A stretch of 64,000 nt of DNA, from positions 682,001 to 746,000 of the forward strand of contig NZ_SZVO01000001.1 of assembly GCF_005280585.1 (NCBI RefSeq). The letters run 5' to 3'. The notes under the pieces are model-generated. The model searched no databases, was not told the DNA's origin, and saw nothing but the letters and a program-made list of their open reading frames with translations. Source of the DNA: Dyadobacter frigoris. GTDB lineage: Bacteria; Bacteroidota; Bacteroidia; Cytophagales; Spirosomataceae. Made by a program: the position numbers and the translations under genes. Shown here piece after piece: positions 1-7,965 of the stretch (the first letter of the stretch is position 1; each line of letters starts with the position of its first letter).

Positions 1-196
1 TATAGTGAACAGCATAACGATCGTTCAGTTTTAATTTATCAAAAACACGTTTATCTGCACCCAAGCCACTTAAAAAATATAGATTCATTTTTGCAGTTTC
101 GCCTGTTGCCGGTTTTATAATTTCTGTTTGAGAAACCGATTTTTCTGAAGAAATCAATGTAGAGAACAAGGTTAACATTAGAGTCAGGTACAACAT
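1..196 (-). CDS. Alpha/beta hydrolase, 5' part only (runs off left edge)
   Basis: Reading leftward from an ATG at 196, the frame stays open to the window edge (65 codons). It begins with a hydrophobic stretch (MLYLTLMLTLFSTLISS) that looks like a signal peptide or anchor. After about 40 residues comes NLYFLSGLGADKRVFDKL, which resembles the first strand and oxyanion-loop region of alpha/beta hydrolases that open with a GLGAD-type motif. The catalytic Ser and His would lie beyond the edge, so the substrate cannot be guessed. An internal Met (codon 37, MNLYFL) could be an alternative start giving a cytosolic form. Confidence 0.6.
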   Translation of the reverse strand, partial: MLYLTLMLTLFSTLISSEKSVSQTEIIKPATGETAKMNLYFLSGLGADKRVFDKLKLNDRYAVHY

Positions 197-360
197 ATTT
201 TTATTTGAATCGGCAAGATGCGTCTTTTAAAATAACTTTTATATATGTACGAAGTGTTGTTGAGGAAAGATTTAATTCTTCCACCTCAAATGCATAAAAA
301 TAAAATATATAATGTCACCACTTCGTGGTTTGCAGATGTATATGACCCTGTTTTTTCTAT

Positions 361-383
361 AATAATGTCATCCTTTCAGGATT
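361..383 (-). repeat. REP-like hairpin repeat, copy 1
   Basis: On the minus strand this reads AATCCTGAAAGGATGACAT plus ATT, with a small hairpin AATCC-TGAAA-GGATT-like core. It is the exact reverse complement of copy 2 at 629-651 (23 of 23 bases). Confidence 0.7.
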
Positions 384-628
384 GTAAAATGAGTCCGAAG
401 TACTGGCACAATTATAGGAAACTGTATTTAGCAACGAAGATTCTTGAAGTGTGATATCGCAATCCTGTAATTAAGTACCTGGATATATTTAATTTTTGTT
501 TAACTATTTGAATTTAATAGAATTAAATAATTTCATCCACATACTTATTTCAAATTATTATTGTCGATTATTGCTGGATCAATGCGAACCTGTTTTTAAA
601 ATTATGGTTAGGATTTTGAATTAGATCA

Positions 629-651
629 AATCCTGAAAGGATGACATTATT
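629..651 (+). repeat. REP-like hairpin repeat, copy 2
   Basis: This is a perfect inverted partner of copy 1. ATCC and GGAT form the stem around TGAAA, followed by the tail GACATTATT. The two copies bound 245 bp, so they could be the ends of a small MITE-like unit or simply two independent REP-type insertions. Confidence 0.7.
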
Positions 652-682
652 GTAAAAAAGACGTTATGGCGAATTATTTACG

Positions 683-703
683 AACCCGGAAAGGGTGACA
701 TAA
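683..703 (+). repeat. REP-like hairpin repeat, diverged copy 3
   Basis: AACCCGGAAAGGGTGACATAA is in the same orientation as copy 2. The stem has changed on both sides (ATCC/GGAT to ACCC/GGGT), so pairing is kept, as expected of a structure-constrained repeat. It abuts the stop codon of the receptor gene at 704. Confidence 0.6.
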
Positions 704-2650
704 CTACTTCGCGAAACTATATCTCAACCCACCCATCACCCATCTTCCTGGCATTTTAGCACCTAGTAGATCGCTGTATTTTGTATCTCCAATATTATCG
801 GCCTGAACAAAAACGGCTAATGTTTTTTTCAAGATCGCGTATTCAGCTTTTACGTTCAACAAGAAATAATCTCTGGAAATAGTAGCTTCAATGGCCGTGG
901 CTTCACGTTTTGCTCGGTTTTTATAGATACCGTTGATGCTTAAAGAAAAGTTGGAATATTGGTATAACGCTGAAAAATTGCCCAGGAATTTGGCGTGTGA
1001 TGATATATAAAACGAAGTCGTTTCGCTGCTTTCACTATTCAGCCAGGTAAGTCCTGTTGTGAGCCACAATTTTTGTCTGTCGGCTATGGTTTTAGAATAC
1101 TGGATATCCATTTCAACACCGGTTGTATTCACACTGGCAATATTTTTTGCCAGAGCATACGTGCCGGTCGGCGAGAGATTATCCTTCCGTGGCATTTGTG
1201 CGTAAGGCGTGGAAGTATAATCGATCAGATTGCTTTGTCTGCGTTGGAAAACTGTTCCGGAAAGTTTCAGATTTGTTAAAAACCAGTCAGCACCTGCTTC
1301 GTAACTGAATGATGTTTCCGCTTTCAGTGCCGGATCGCCGACGCTGCTTCCATTGCTTACAACAGGTTTTTTGTAATTGTTATAACGTTCAGTAAAATCG
1401 GCATCACGTATTGTTTTTCCTGCACTTCCGCGTAATTGCCAGTTGTCTTTTTTGTATGATAAATTAACCTGTGGAACTGCTTCAGTTCCAATTTTTTCCC
1501 GCCAGTCAAAACGAATAGAAGGACTTACGGTAAAATATTCTCCAATTCTTTGAGACAAAGTAATAAAAGGTGCCAGCTGATTTATCGAATGATCTCCGCG
1601 GTCATTGGAAGCAATGTTTTTATTTTGATAATTCAAACCCGCAACCAGACTGGTGCTGGAAGTGAAAATCTGCTGCCAGGTTAATAATCCCTGCCACAAT
1701 TTCGATTTGCTATTATTTCGGATGGAAACAGAATTGAATGAATATTGATCTTCAACATATTTATATCCCCCATCAAAAGAAAACGCAGATTTCCCTTTTT
1801 TATAGCCCACCTTCACCTGGTTCCAAAGTGTTTTTACCTGCTCATTGGCAGTATCTGATTTTGCGGCGGTATAAAAATTTTGTGCCGCGAAATCACGGTG
1901 ATCAAAGGAAGATCTGACAGCAACATTCCAGGCAGGAGAAAATGCATAGTTTGCTGAAAGTGAAGCTGTATTATTATGGAAATAACCTTTGGTGCCTCGT
2001 TGCTGAACGCCATCCGCATTATTTGAAATAAATCCGCCGGAAACTGCCAGCTTATTTCTTTGAACAAATGCACCAACATTGCCGGTAAATAGACCATACT
2101 GACCGCCAGCCGCAGAAGCGTTTACAGCAGTTTTGTCATTGCTTACAGCAGATATATCATCACCTTTTGCAGCCAGTTTTGCAGCAAAAGTTTTTGAAAT
2201 AATATAGATAACACCACCGACTGCCTCAGAACCGTAAATAGCAGAGGAAGCTCCTTTTAGAACTTCAATACGTTCAATTTCGGAAGGAGCGATGGGAATG
2301 TAACTGCTGAAATGACCGGTGTTCGGATCGTTCAGTCGCAAACCGTCCATAATTACCAGAACCTGCTGGAATGTTCCGCCTCTTAAAACGATATCACTTT
2401 GAGAACCCATAGGGCCGCGTGCCTGAATTTCCAGTCCGGGAATGTATTTCAACAGATCATCGATACTGTGAACCGGCAGATTTTGAAATAAATCACCTTT
2501 GATAACCGCAATATTACGGCCACTTTCCGATGCCCTTTTTTCAATAAGCGAGGACGTCACCGTCACAGGATCCAGTGCTATTTCCTGCGCTTTGGCAAAA
2601 TGTAAAACGAAAAGTAAAAAGGGTAAAAGGTATAAATTTGACAACTTCAT
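704..2650 (-). CDS. TonB-dependent outer-membrane receptor, BtuB-like
   Basis: A TonB-gated outer-membrane receptor. I place the start at 2650 (MKLSNLYLLPFLLFVLHFAKA, a clean signal peptide) rather than at the in-frame ATG at 2674. The plug domain follows with TonB-box-like LDPVTVTSS, then IDDLLKYIPGLEIQ, VLVIMDGLRLNDP and IERIEVLKGASSAIYGSEAVGG, the order seen in BtuB-type receptors. The rest is a 22-strand-type barrel ending in LRYSF plus two residues, a typical aromatic C-terminal strand. It resembles BtuB in length and plug motifs, but I found no cobalamin riboswitch upstream, so the ligand is open: cobalamin, another metal complex or a small siderophore. The 5' leader contains an inverted repeat (2693-2737). 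Confidence 0.85.
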   Translation of the reverse strand: MKLSNLYLLPFLLFVLHFAKAQEIALDPVTVTSSLIEKRASESGRNIAVIKGDLFQNLPVHSIDDLLKYIPGLEIQARGPMGSQSDIVLRGGTFQQVLVIMDGLRLNDPNTGHFSSYIPIAPSEIERIEVLKGASSAIYGSEAVGGVIYIISKTFAAKLAAKGDDISAVSNDKTAVNASAAGGQYGLFTGNVGAFVQRNKLAVSGGFISNNADGVQQRGTKGYFHNNTASLSANYAFSPAWNVAVRSSFDHRDFAAQNFYTAAKSDTANEQVKTLWNQVKVGYKKGKSAFSFDGGYKYVEDQYSFNSVSIRNNSKSKLWQGLLTWQQIFTSSTSLVAGLNYQNKNIASNDRGDHSINQLAPFITLSQRIGEYFTVSPSIRFDWREKIGTEAVPQVNLSYKKDNWQLRGSAGKTIRDADFTERYNNYKKPVVSNGSSVGDPALKAETSFSYEAGADWFLTNLKLSGTVFQRRQSNLIDYTSTPYAQMPRKDNLSPTGTYALAKNIASVNTTGVEMDIQYSKTIADRQKLWLTTGLTWLNSESSETTSFYISSHAKFLGNFSALYQYSNFSLSINGIYKNRAKREATAIEATISRDYFLLNVKAEYAILKKTLAVFVQADNIGDTKYSDLLGAKMPGRWVMGGLRYSFAK

Positions 2651-2692
2651 AAACAATGATTTTGGTAAATGCACTGCAAAGATATTGTCTAT

Positions 2693-2737
2693 CCGGACTC
2701 TTTGTGTGCTCCGGTTTTAAGTTAACTGGTAGTCCGG
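2693..2737 (-). promoter_or_regulatory. Inverted repeat in the receptor 5' leader
   Basis: CCGGACT (2693-2699) and AGTCCGG (2731-2737) form a perfect 7-bp inverted repeat separated by 31 bases, just upstream of the receptor start. It may be a leader hairpin or an operator. It lacks the conserved boxes of a cobalamin riboswitch. Confidence 0.3.
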
Positions 2738-2782
2738 TATGGAAACTAACCGAAAGTAAATCCCGACTGGTTTATCTTTTGA

Positions 2783-3895
2783 TTATTCTTCAAATTTTTC
2801 ATGTTCCCTATTCTTTTTAAAACCAAACAAACTACTACTCGCTTCTTTGGGCGTTTGGTCGCCAAGTAATATTCCCCAGGCCTCCAGCCCTTCAACGCGG
2901 TCAAAAACGACTTTCATCATAGCGATCACGGGAATCGATAAAAACATGCCCGAAAGTCCTGCGATAGCACCGCCAACCAAAACGCCAACAATCGAAACCA
3001 GCGCATTGATCTTAACTTTTGAACCAATAACCAGCGGCACCAGAAAGTTATTATCCACAAACTGAACGGCAAGAAATATTCCTACAACACCTAAAATAGT
3101 ATCAATTTCAGGATGACTGATAAACGTAACCATCACAGCCAAAACGATAGCAACCAACCCGCCAATGTAAGGGACCAAATTCAGAATCGCCGCCATAATA
3201 CCCAATAAAATGGCATATTGAACATTTAAAATCAATAATCCGATACAATTCAAAATAGCAACACTGGTCGTTTCCAAAAGCAGACCCACCATATAACTCT
3301 GGATAATGGACTTGATCTCACCCAAAACCTCCATGACCTTATCTTTATGTTTTTGCGTAAACAATTCAACCATAAACAGCAAAAGCATGCCTCGGTAATA
3401 AAGCAGCAAAAACATGTAAATCGGAAGTAAAACCAAACTTCCGAGTGGTCCGGTAATGATACCCAGCGTTTCGCCTCCCTGAAAATTTTCCATGGTCTGT
3501 GTCTGCGCCTTTTTCAGATATTGATCCTGCTGACGATAGCTGACACTATATTCACGGCGAACCCAGCGACGGGCATCTGCATAAAAATCATTAATATTTT
3601 TCCGGAGTTTCGGCCATTCGTCGGAGAAATCCGCCAGCTGCATGGAAAGAAAAACGGCTAGTCCGGCTACAATTAAAATAGCCAGTAAAACTGCTAAACT
3701 TATCGCCAGCATTTTGGGAATGCCATGGCGCGTCAGCCAGCTTTCAATGGGTCGTAATAAAACGGCAAGTAAAGTGGCCATAGCCAGTGGCACAATAATA
3801 TCCTGTCCAAGATAAATGGTAAGCGTAATCAAAGCCAAAGCGATCATCGTATGTGAAAGCTTATGGTAAAAAGGCGGCGGTACAATTGAACTCAT
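2783..3895 (-). CDS. AI-2E family transporter (PF01594-type permease)
   Basis: A 370-residue polytopic membrane protein. The N-terminal hydrophobic pairs (LALITLTIYLGQDIIVPLAMA) and the arrangement IESWLTRHGIPKMLAISLAVLL match the family of AI-2 exporter/TqsA-like permeases. A long soluble segment (about residues 105-150) precedes a second membrane bundle with NLVPYIGG and LVPLVIGSKVKINALVSIVGVLVGG, the usual conserved C-terminal stretch. The C-terminal tail is charged and cytosolic. Family members have been tied to autoinducer-2 export or Na+/H+ exchange; the substrate here cannot be read. It lies upstream of, and in the same direction as, the receptor gene, with a 132-bp gap. Confidence 0.85.
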   Translation of the reverse strand: MSSIVPPPFYHKLSHTMIALALITLTIYLGQDIIVPLAMATLLAVLLRPIESWLTRHGIPKMLAISLAVLLAILIVAGLAVFLSMQLADFSDEWPKLRKNINDFYADARRWVRREYSVSYRQQDQYLKKAQTQTMENFQGGETLGIITGPLGSLVLLPIYMFLLLYYRGMLLLFMVELFTQKHKDKVMEVLGEIKSIIQSYMVGLLLETTSVAILNCIGLLILNVQYAILLGIMAAILNLVPYIGGLVAIVLAVMVTFISHPEIDTILGVVGIFLAVQFVDNNFLVPLVIGSKVKINALVSIVGVLVGGAIAGLSGMFLSIPVIAMMKVVFDRVEGLEAWGILLGDQTPKEASSSLFGFKKNREHEKFEE

Positions 3896-4062
3896 GTGGG
3901 CGTTAGTACAAATGATGAGGCCTATTCAGCAAATGCCCCTATGAAATTTACAAAAAATTAATGTCTCTATCCCTATAAAAATCAAGCCTACAAAAAACGT
4001 CTTACTTTAAACACTATACGAAAGCTCCCCTTCTTAGCGTTTGGCCTTTGCGTGAATCCTTT

Positions 4063-5226
4063 TTAAAGATACCGCAACCACTTCTTCTCCCGATGCTCAG
4101 CTTTATAACGCACATACCAGCGGCATAGCGGATAAAGCGAAAGCACCACAAAAGCCCAGATCAGATAAACGTAAGGAAGCTCAACTCCCGAACCATCAAC
4201 AGGGCGACCAAACATAAACGGCCCGAAAGGCAAATCTTTCCAGGTAAATCCCTGCAAAAACATCAGTCCAAACATCAGAGAATGAATCAGGTACCAATGG
4301 AGGAGATAATAAAACAAAGGCACTTTCCCATAAACAGAAATAAAGCGGGTAAATCCATTTTTCACGCCATCAGCCAAAGCAAGAAACAAAAACGCAAAGC
4401 CTAATGTGATAGCCGAATAAAGCAAAGAAGGCGGGTATTTGGAAATATTGATAAAGGACAAAAAAGTGAAAACAGCATTTTTTTGTACCGACCATGGCGA
4501 CGGATCACCATAGAAATTGGTAAATCGCAGCATCGTAAAAAACGCCAGTAAACCAATCCCGATAAAAAATAAAGTTCTTCTTCGTCTCTTATTTTCAAGC
4601 AAAAATATTTGTCCGCAGCCATAACCCGCCAGCATAATTCCTAACCAGGGAATAATCGGATAAAGAATAGCGAATGTGAAATTTTGTGTGACGGGCAATA
4701 CGTCCAAACGGAAAAGAAAAGACCAGATTACTCTCAAAACAGGGTTTTCTTTAAAAGTAATATTGCCTAAAAGATTATGGCCCAAAATGATAATCAATCC
4801 AATCATTCCGATTATTCGGGAAGATAATTTTAACAAAAATGAAAGAATAATTAATCCAACGCCAATAGCCGCAATAACCTGGAAAACCAGCATTCTAAAT
4901 TGAATATCAGCCCATAAGGCGAAATTGATAATCGTAAATTCCAGAAGAATCAGCCACAATCCCCGGCTAACGAGAAACTTTCTGCCAACAGAAATATCAG
5001 CATTATTTTTCAGAGAAATAAAGGCTGACGTTCCGGATAGGAAAACAAAGGTTGGTGCGCAAAGATGTGTAATCCAGCGTGTCAGAAAAATCCCGGCCGT
5101 GGTGGTGGTCAGGTCCACAGGATTTTGGGATAATGCCGTGGTATGCATCAGATCGCGCACATGGTCCAGAGCCATAATGATCATGACCAAACCTCTGGTA
5201 AAATCAATAGTATCAACGCGTTTCAT
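4063..5226 (-). CDS. DUF1624 / heparan-alpha-glucosaminide N-acetyltransferase-like membrane protein
   Basis: A 387-residue integral membrane protein with about ten hydrophobic segments. It opens with RVDTIDFTRGLVMIIMALDH and continues with THLCAPTFVFLSGTSAF, the signature start of the DUF1624/HGSNAT-like acyltransferase family, where a His in the first helix pair region is conserved. Later YYLLHWYLIH is also typical. Related proteins move acyl groups across membranes onto sugars. The acceptor is unknown, and the neighbouring genes give no clue. Confidence 0.75.
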   Translation of the reverse strand: MKRVDTIDFTRGLVMIIMALDHVRDLMHTTALSQNPVDLTTTTAGIFLTRWITHLCAPTFVFLSGTSAFISLKNNADISVGRKFLVSRGLWLILLEFTIINFALWADIQFRMLVFQVIAAIGVGLIILSFLLKLSSRIIGMIGLIIILGHNLLGNITFKENPVLRVIWSFLFRLDVLPVTQNFTFAILYPIIPWLGIMLAGYGCGQIFLLENKRRRRTLFFIGIGLLAFFTMLRFTNFYGDPSPWSVQKNAVFTFLSFINISKYPPSLLYSAITLGFAFLFLALADGVKNGFTRFISVYGKVPLFYYLLHWYLIHSLMFGLMFLQGFTWKDLPFGPFMFGRPVDGSGVELPYVYLIWAFVVLSLYPLCRWYVRYKAEHREKKWLRYL

Positions 5227-5352
5227 ATCCTGAATGAATTGTGGTTAGTACTAAAAGTCTAAAAATAGGAAGTTTACTGATTGCAAAAAACTCATTTGGT
5301 ACAGTTCTTTTCCCTAACTTTCTAAAAGTCTACTCACTCCTGATCCTTATTC

Positions 5353-6306
5353 ATGGCCCAAGAATCCAAACTTCCTATTTACGGTGCACTCGGCGCTAAT
5401 ATTGGTATTGCCATTATCAAATTTATCGCAGCATCTTTCACCGGCAGTTCTGCCATGCTTTCGGAAGGAATTCACAGCACGGTAGATTCAGGAAATGAAT
5501 TATTACTTCTTTTAGGGATCAGCAGAAGCAAAAAACCAGCAGATCAGGGACATCCTTTTGGTCACGGAAAAGAGCTTTATTTCTGGGCATTGATTGTAGG
5601 GATTTTAATTTTTGCACTTGGCGGAGGCATGTCTTTGTATGAAGGAATCACACATATTCAACACCCAGAGCCGCTTAAAGACCCTAAATGGAATTATATC
5701 GTCCTGGCCGTTTCTATGTTTTTCGAAGGTGGATCGCTGATTATTGCTATCAAAAAATTTAATGAGCTTAAAGGAAAAGGTACTTTCTGGAGTGAATTAA
5801 GAGCAAGCAAAGATCCTTCTCTTTTTGCCGTTATTTATGAAGATACCGCCGCTTTGGCCGGTTTAATTACGGCATTTTCAGGTGTGTTTCTAGGCCATTA
5901 TTTCAGCAACCCGCTTTTTGATGGAGTCGCTTCTATTGTTATCGGTTTAATATTATGCGTTGTAGCCGTTGTGATGGTTGTTGAAAGCAGGAAATTATTG
6001 GTAGGTGAAAGTGCTCAGTCCGATATTGTTCGTGGAATTTATGAGTTGGTCAATCAGGATCCGGATGTTTCCACGGTTTACTATCCGCTGACGATGCATC
6101 TTGCTCCAAATGAGATTTTGCTGGCACTGGATGTTCAGTTTAGAAAAGATATCAGTTTGAAAGAAGTCGTTGATGCCATCAGCCGGACTGAAACCAACAT
6201 CCGGGCTTCTTACCCAGATGTTAAAAGAATTTATATTGAAGCAAGAAATCTGGCAAAATCAGGAGAGCAAATTGCGAAGGAATATAGGGAAAAAGAGGAA
6301 TCTTAA
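5353..6306 (+). CDS. Cation diffusion facilitator (CDF) family transporter
   Basis: A 317-residue cation efflux protein. Hydrophobic helices 1-2 contain SAMLSEGIHSTVDSGNELLLL, with the His/Asp metal-site pattern on helix 2 (HSTVD). PFGHGKELYFWALIVG follows on the loop into helix 3. The second metal site on helix 5 appears as YEDTAALAGLI (D and the A-A-L-A-G run). The C-terminal 90 residues form the cytosolic domain (EILLALDVQFRKDISLKEVVDAI). This subgroup usually moves Zn2+, Fe2+ or Mn2+ against protons; the HSTVD site does not settle which. Confidence 0.88.
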   Translation: MAQESKLPIYGALGANIGIAIIKFIAASFTGSSAMLSEGIHSTVDSGNELLLLLGISRSKKPADQGHPFGHGKELYFWALIVGILIFALGGGMSLYEGITHIQHPEPLKDPKWNYIVLAVSMFFEGGSLIIAIKKFNELKGKGTFWSELRASKDPSLFAVIYEDTAALAGLITAFSGVFLGHYFSNPLFDGVASIVIGLILCVVAVVMVVESRKLLVGESAQSDIVRGIYELVNQDPDVSTVYYPLTMHLAPNEILLALDVQFRKDISLKEVVDAISRTETNIRASYPDVKRIYIEARNLAKSGEQIAKEYREKEES

Positions 6307-6496
6307 TGGAAATGACTTAGGCTTTCGGTGGTCGGCAATCGGCTACGGAATTTCGATTGGAAAAACGAATTCACTAATAATTGTACTCGTAATTGACGGG
6401 TGCAAAAAGCTTCTTTTTAAGACTGGAAATATATTATCGCTTTTTTGTTATTATTAAACTAATTTGGGATAAAATTATATTTTGATCTGAATTGGT

Positions 6497-7843
6497 ATGA
6501 AGAAAAGAACCTTTTTAAAAATATCATCTGCTTTAATGACTGCTCCTTTATTTTCTCCGCTGACGGGTTGGGCGACTGGCGAAAAGCTCAAAAACTGGGC
6601 TGGTAACCTTGAATATAGCACTACAAAATTATACGAGGCCAAATCAACGGAACAGGTCAGCGAATTTGTCAAAAAACACAGCAAGTTTAAAGTACTTGGA
6701 ACGCGCCATTGTTTCAATAAAATCGCGGATAGTAAAGACGAATTTATTTCCCTGACGCAGGCTGACGAATTGATTGAAATTTCCTCAGATGGCAAAACCG
6801 TTACCGTAAATTCCGGTTTGAAATACGGACAGCTCAGTCCGGTTCTTGATAAAAAAGGATATGCTTTGCACAATCTCGCTTCGCTTCCGCACATTTCCGT
6901 TGCAGGTGCCTGCGCTACGGCCACGCATGGATCCGGAAATAAAAACGGAAACCTGTCTACGGCAGTTTCCGGGATGGAAATTGTTACGGGAACGGGCGAA
7001 ACGATTAAACTGACAAAGGAAAAAGACGGACAGAAATTTCTGGCTGCTGTTGTAAACCTGGGTGCATTGGGCGTCGTTACAAAAGTGACGCTGGATATTC
7101 AGCCAACTTTTGAGATGAACCAATATGTTTATCAGAATTTACCGTTTTCAGAGCTGAAAGATAATTTTGAAGCCATTGAAGCGAAGGGTTACAGCGTCAG
7201 TCTTTTTACAAACTGGCAAAGCCGGGATATTGCGGAAGTGTGGGTGAAAAGGAAAATTGAAAAAGGAGAAAATTACAAACCGGATGCAGAACTGTTTGGT
7301 GCAAAACTGGCAACAAAAAATCTCCATCCCATTCCGGAATTATCGGCTGAAAATTGTACCGTACAAATGGGTGTACCAGGTCCTTGGTATGAAAGAATGC
7401 CGCATTTTAAAATGGGTTTCACGCCGAGCAGCGGCGTTGAGCTGCAATCGGAATATTTCGTGCCAAGGAAAAATGCCGTTGAAGCGATTATGGCAGTTTA
7501 CAAACTGGCAGATCAGGTTGGTCCGCATTTGATGACTACCGAAATCCGCACTATCGCAGCAGACAATCTCTGGATGAGCCCTTGTTATAAACAGGATAGC
7601 GTTGCCATACATTTTACCTGGAAACAGGATTGGCCGAATGTCAGTAAACTTTTGCCGATTATTGAAAGGGAACTGGCTCCGTTTAACGCCCGTCCTCACT
7701 GGGGGAAAATGTTTACGATGGCACCTGCCAGGTTACAATCTTTGTATGATAAACTCCCTGATTTTCAGAACTTAATAAAAGAATACGATCCGCAGGGGAA
7801 ATTCAGAAATGGGTTTTTGGATATGTATGTTTATAAGAGCTAG
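6497..7843 (+). CDS. FAD-binding oxidoreductase, alditol/aldonolactone oxidase family, exported
   Basis: A 448-residue flavoprotein of the vanillyl-alcohol-oxidase fold. MKKRTFLKISSALMTAPLF is a Tat-like leader (KRTFLK). The FAD domain includes GTRHCFN (H71), the position where alditol oxidases attach FAD covalently, and PHISVAGACATATHGSG, the pyrophosphate-binding stretch. The C-terminal half (ALO-type) ends with YDPQGKFRNGFL, close to the usual DP..F.N motif. The nearest described functions are alditol (xylitol) oxidase and arabinono-1,4-lactone oxidase. The export signal suggests periplasmic polyol or sugar-lactone oxidation making H2O2; this is inference. Confidence 0.82.
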   Translation: MKKRTFLKISSALMTAPLFSPLTGWATGEKLKNWAGNLEYSTTKLYEAKSTEQVSEFVKKHSKFKVLGTRHCFNKIADSKDEFISLTQADELIEISSDGKTVTVNSGLKYGQLSPVLDKKGYALHNLASLPHISVAGACATATHGSGNKNGNLSTAVSGMEIVTGTGETIKLTKEKDGQKFLAAVVNLGALGVVTKVTLDIQPTFEMNQYVYQNLPFSELKDNFEAIEAKGYSVSLFTNWQSRDIAEVWVKRKIEKGENYKPDAELFGAKLATKNLHPIPELSAENCTVQMGVPGPWYERMPHFKMGFTPSSGVELQSEYFVPRKNAVEAIMAVYKLADQVGPHLMTTEIRTIAADNLWMSPCYKQDSVAIHFTWKQDWPNVSKLLPIIERELAPFNARPHWGKMFTMAPARLQSLYDKLPDFQNLIKEYDPQGKFRNGFLDMYVYKS

Positions 7844-7876
7844 CTATTACAACCAACAAATTGACCGTATAATAAG

Positions 7877-7926
7877 ATCTGCTTGTTTCATTACGCCAAA
7901 ACGTATGATTACAAGCAGATTTTTTT
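7877..7926 (+). terminator. Rho-independent terminator after the flavoprotein gene
   Basis: ATCTGCTTGT (7877-7886) pairs with ACAAGCAGAT (7911-7920), followed directly by six T. It separates the oxidase gene from the next coding sequence at 7966. Confidence 0.8.
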
Positions 7927-7965
7927 GTTATTTATATAAAGTTACTGTTTATAAACCCCTCTATT

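Larger units (their letters stand above)
197..703. other. 507-bp intergenic stretch holding REP-like repeats, no convincing gene
   Basis: The stretch separates the hydrolase gene from the 3' end of the receptor gene. A 69-codon open frame (245-454) is present, but it runs through a repeat copy and has no recognisable features, so I do not call it. The clear content is three copies of a short hairpin repeat, listed separately, two of them in perfect inverted orientation. Confidence 0.6.

Noticed and set aside
245..454. 69-codon open frame between the hydrolase and receptor genes
   Set aside because: It crosses a REP-like repeat copy, has no domain or signal, and an unlikely composition for a gene.
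2650..2782. Cobalamin riboswitch upstream of the first BtuB-like receptor
   Set aside because: None of the conserved boxes (GGGAAnCCGGTG, CACTG, GCCAGGAGACC) is present, and the space is too short.
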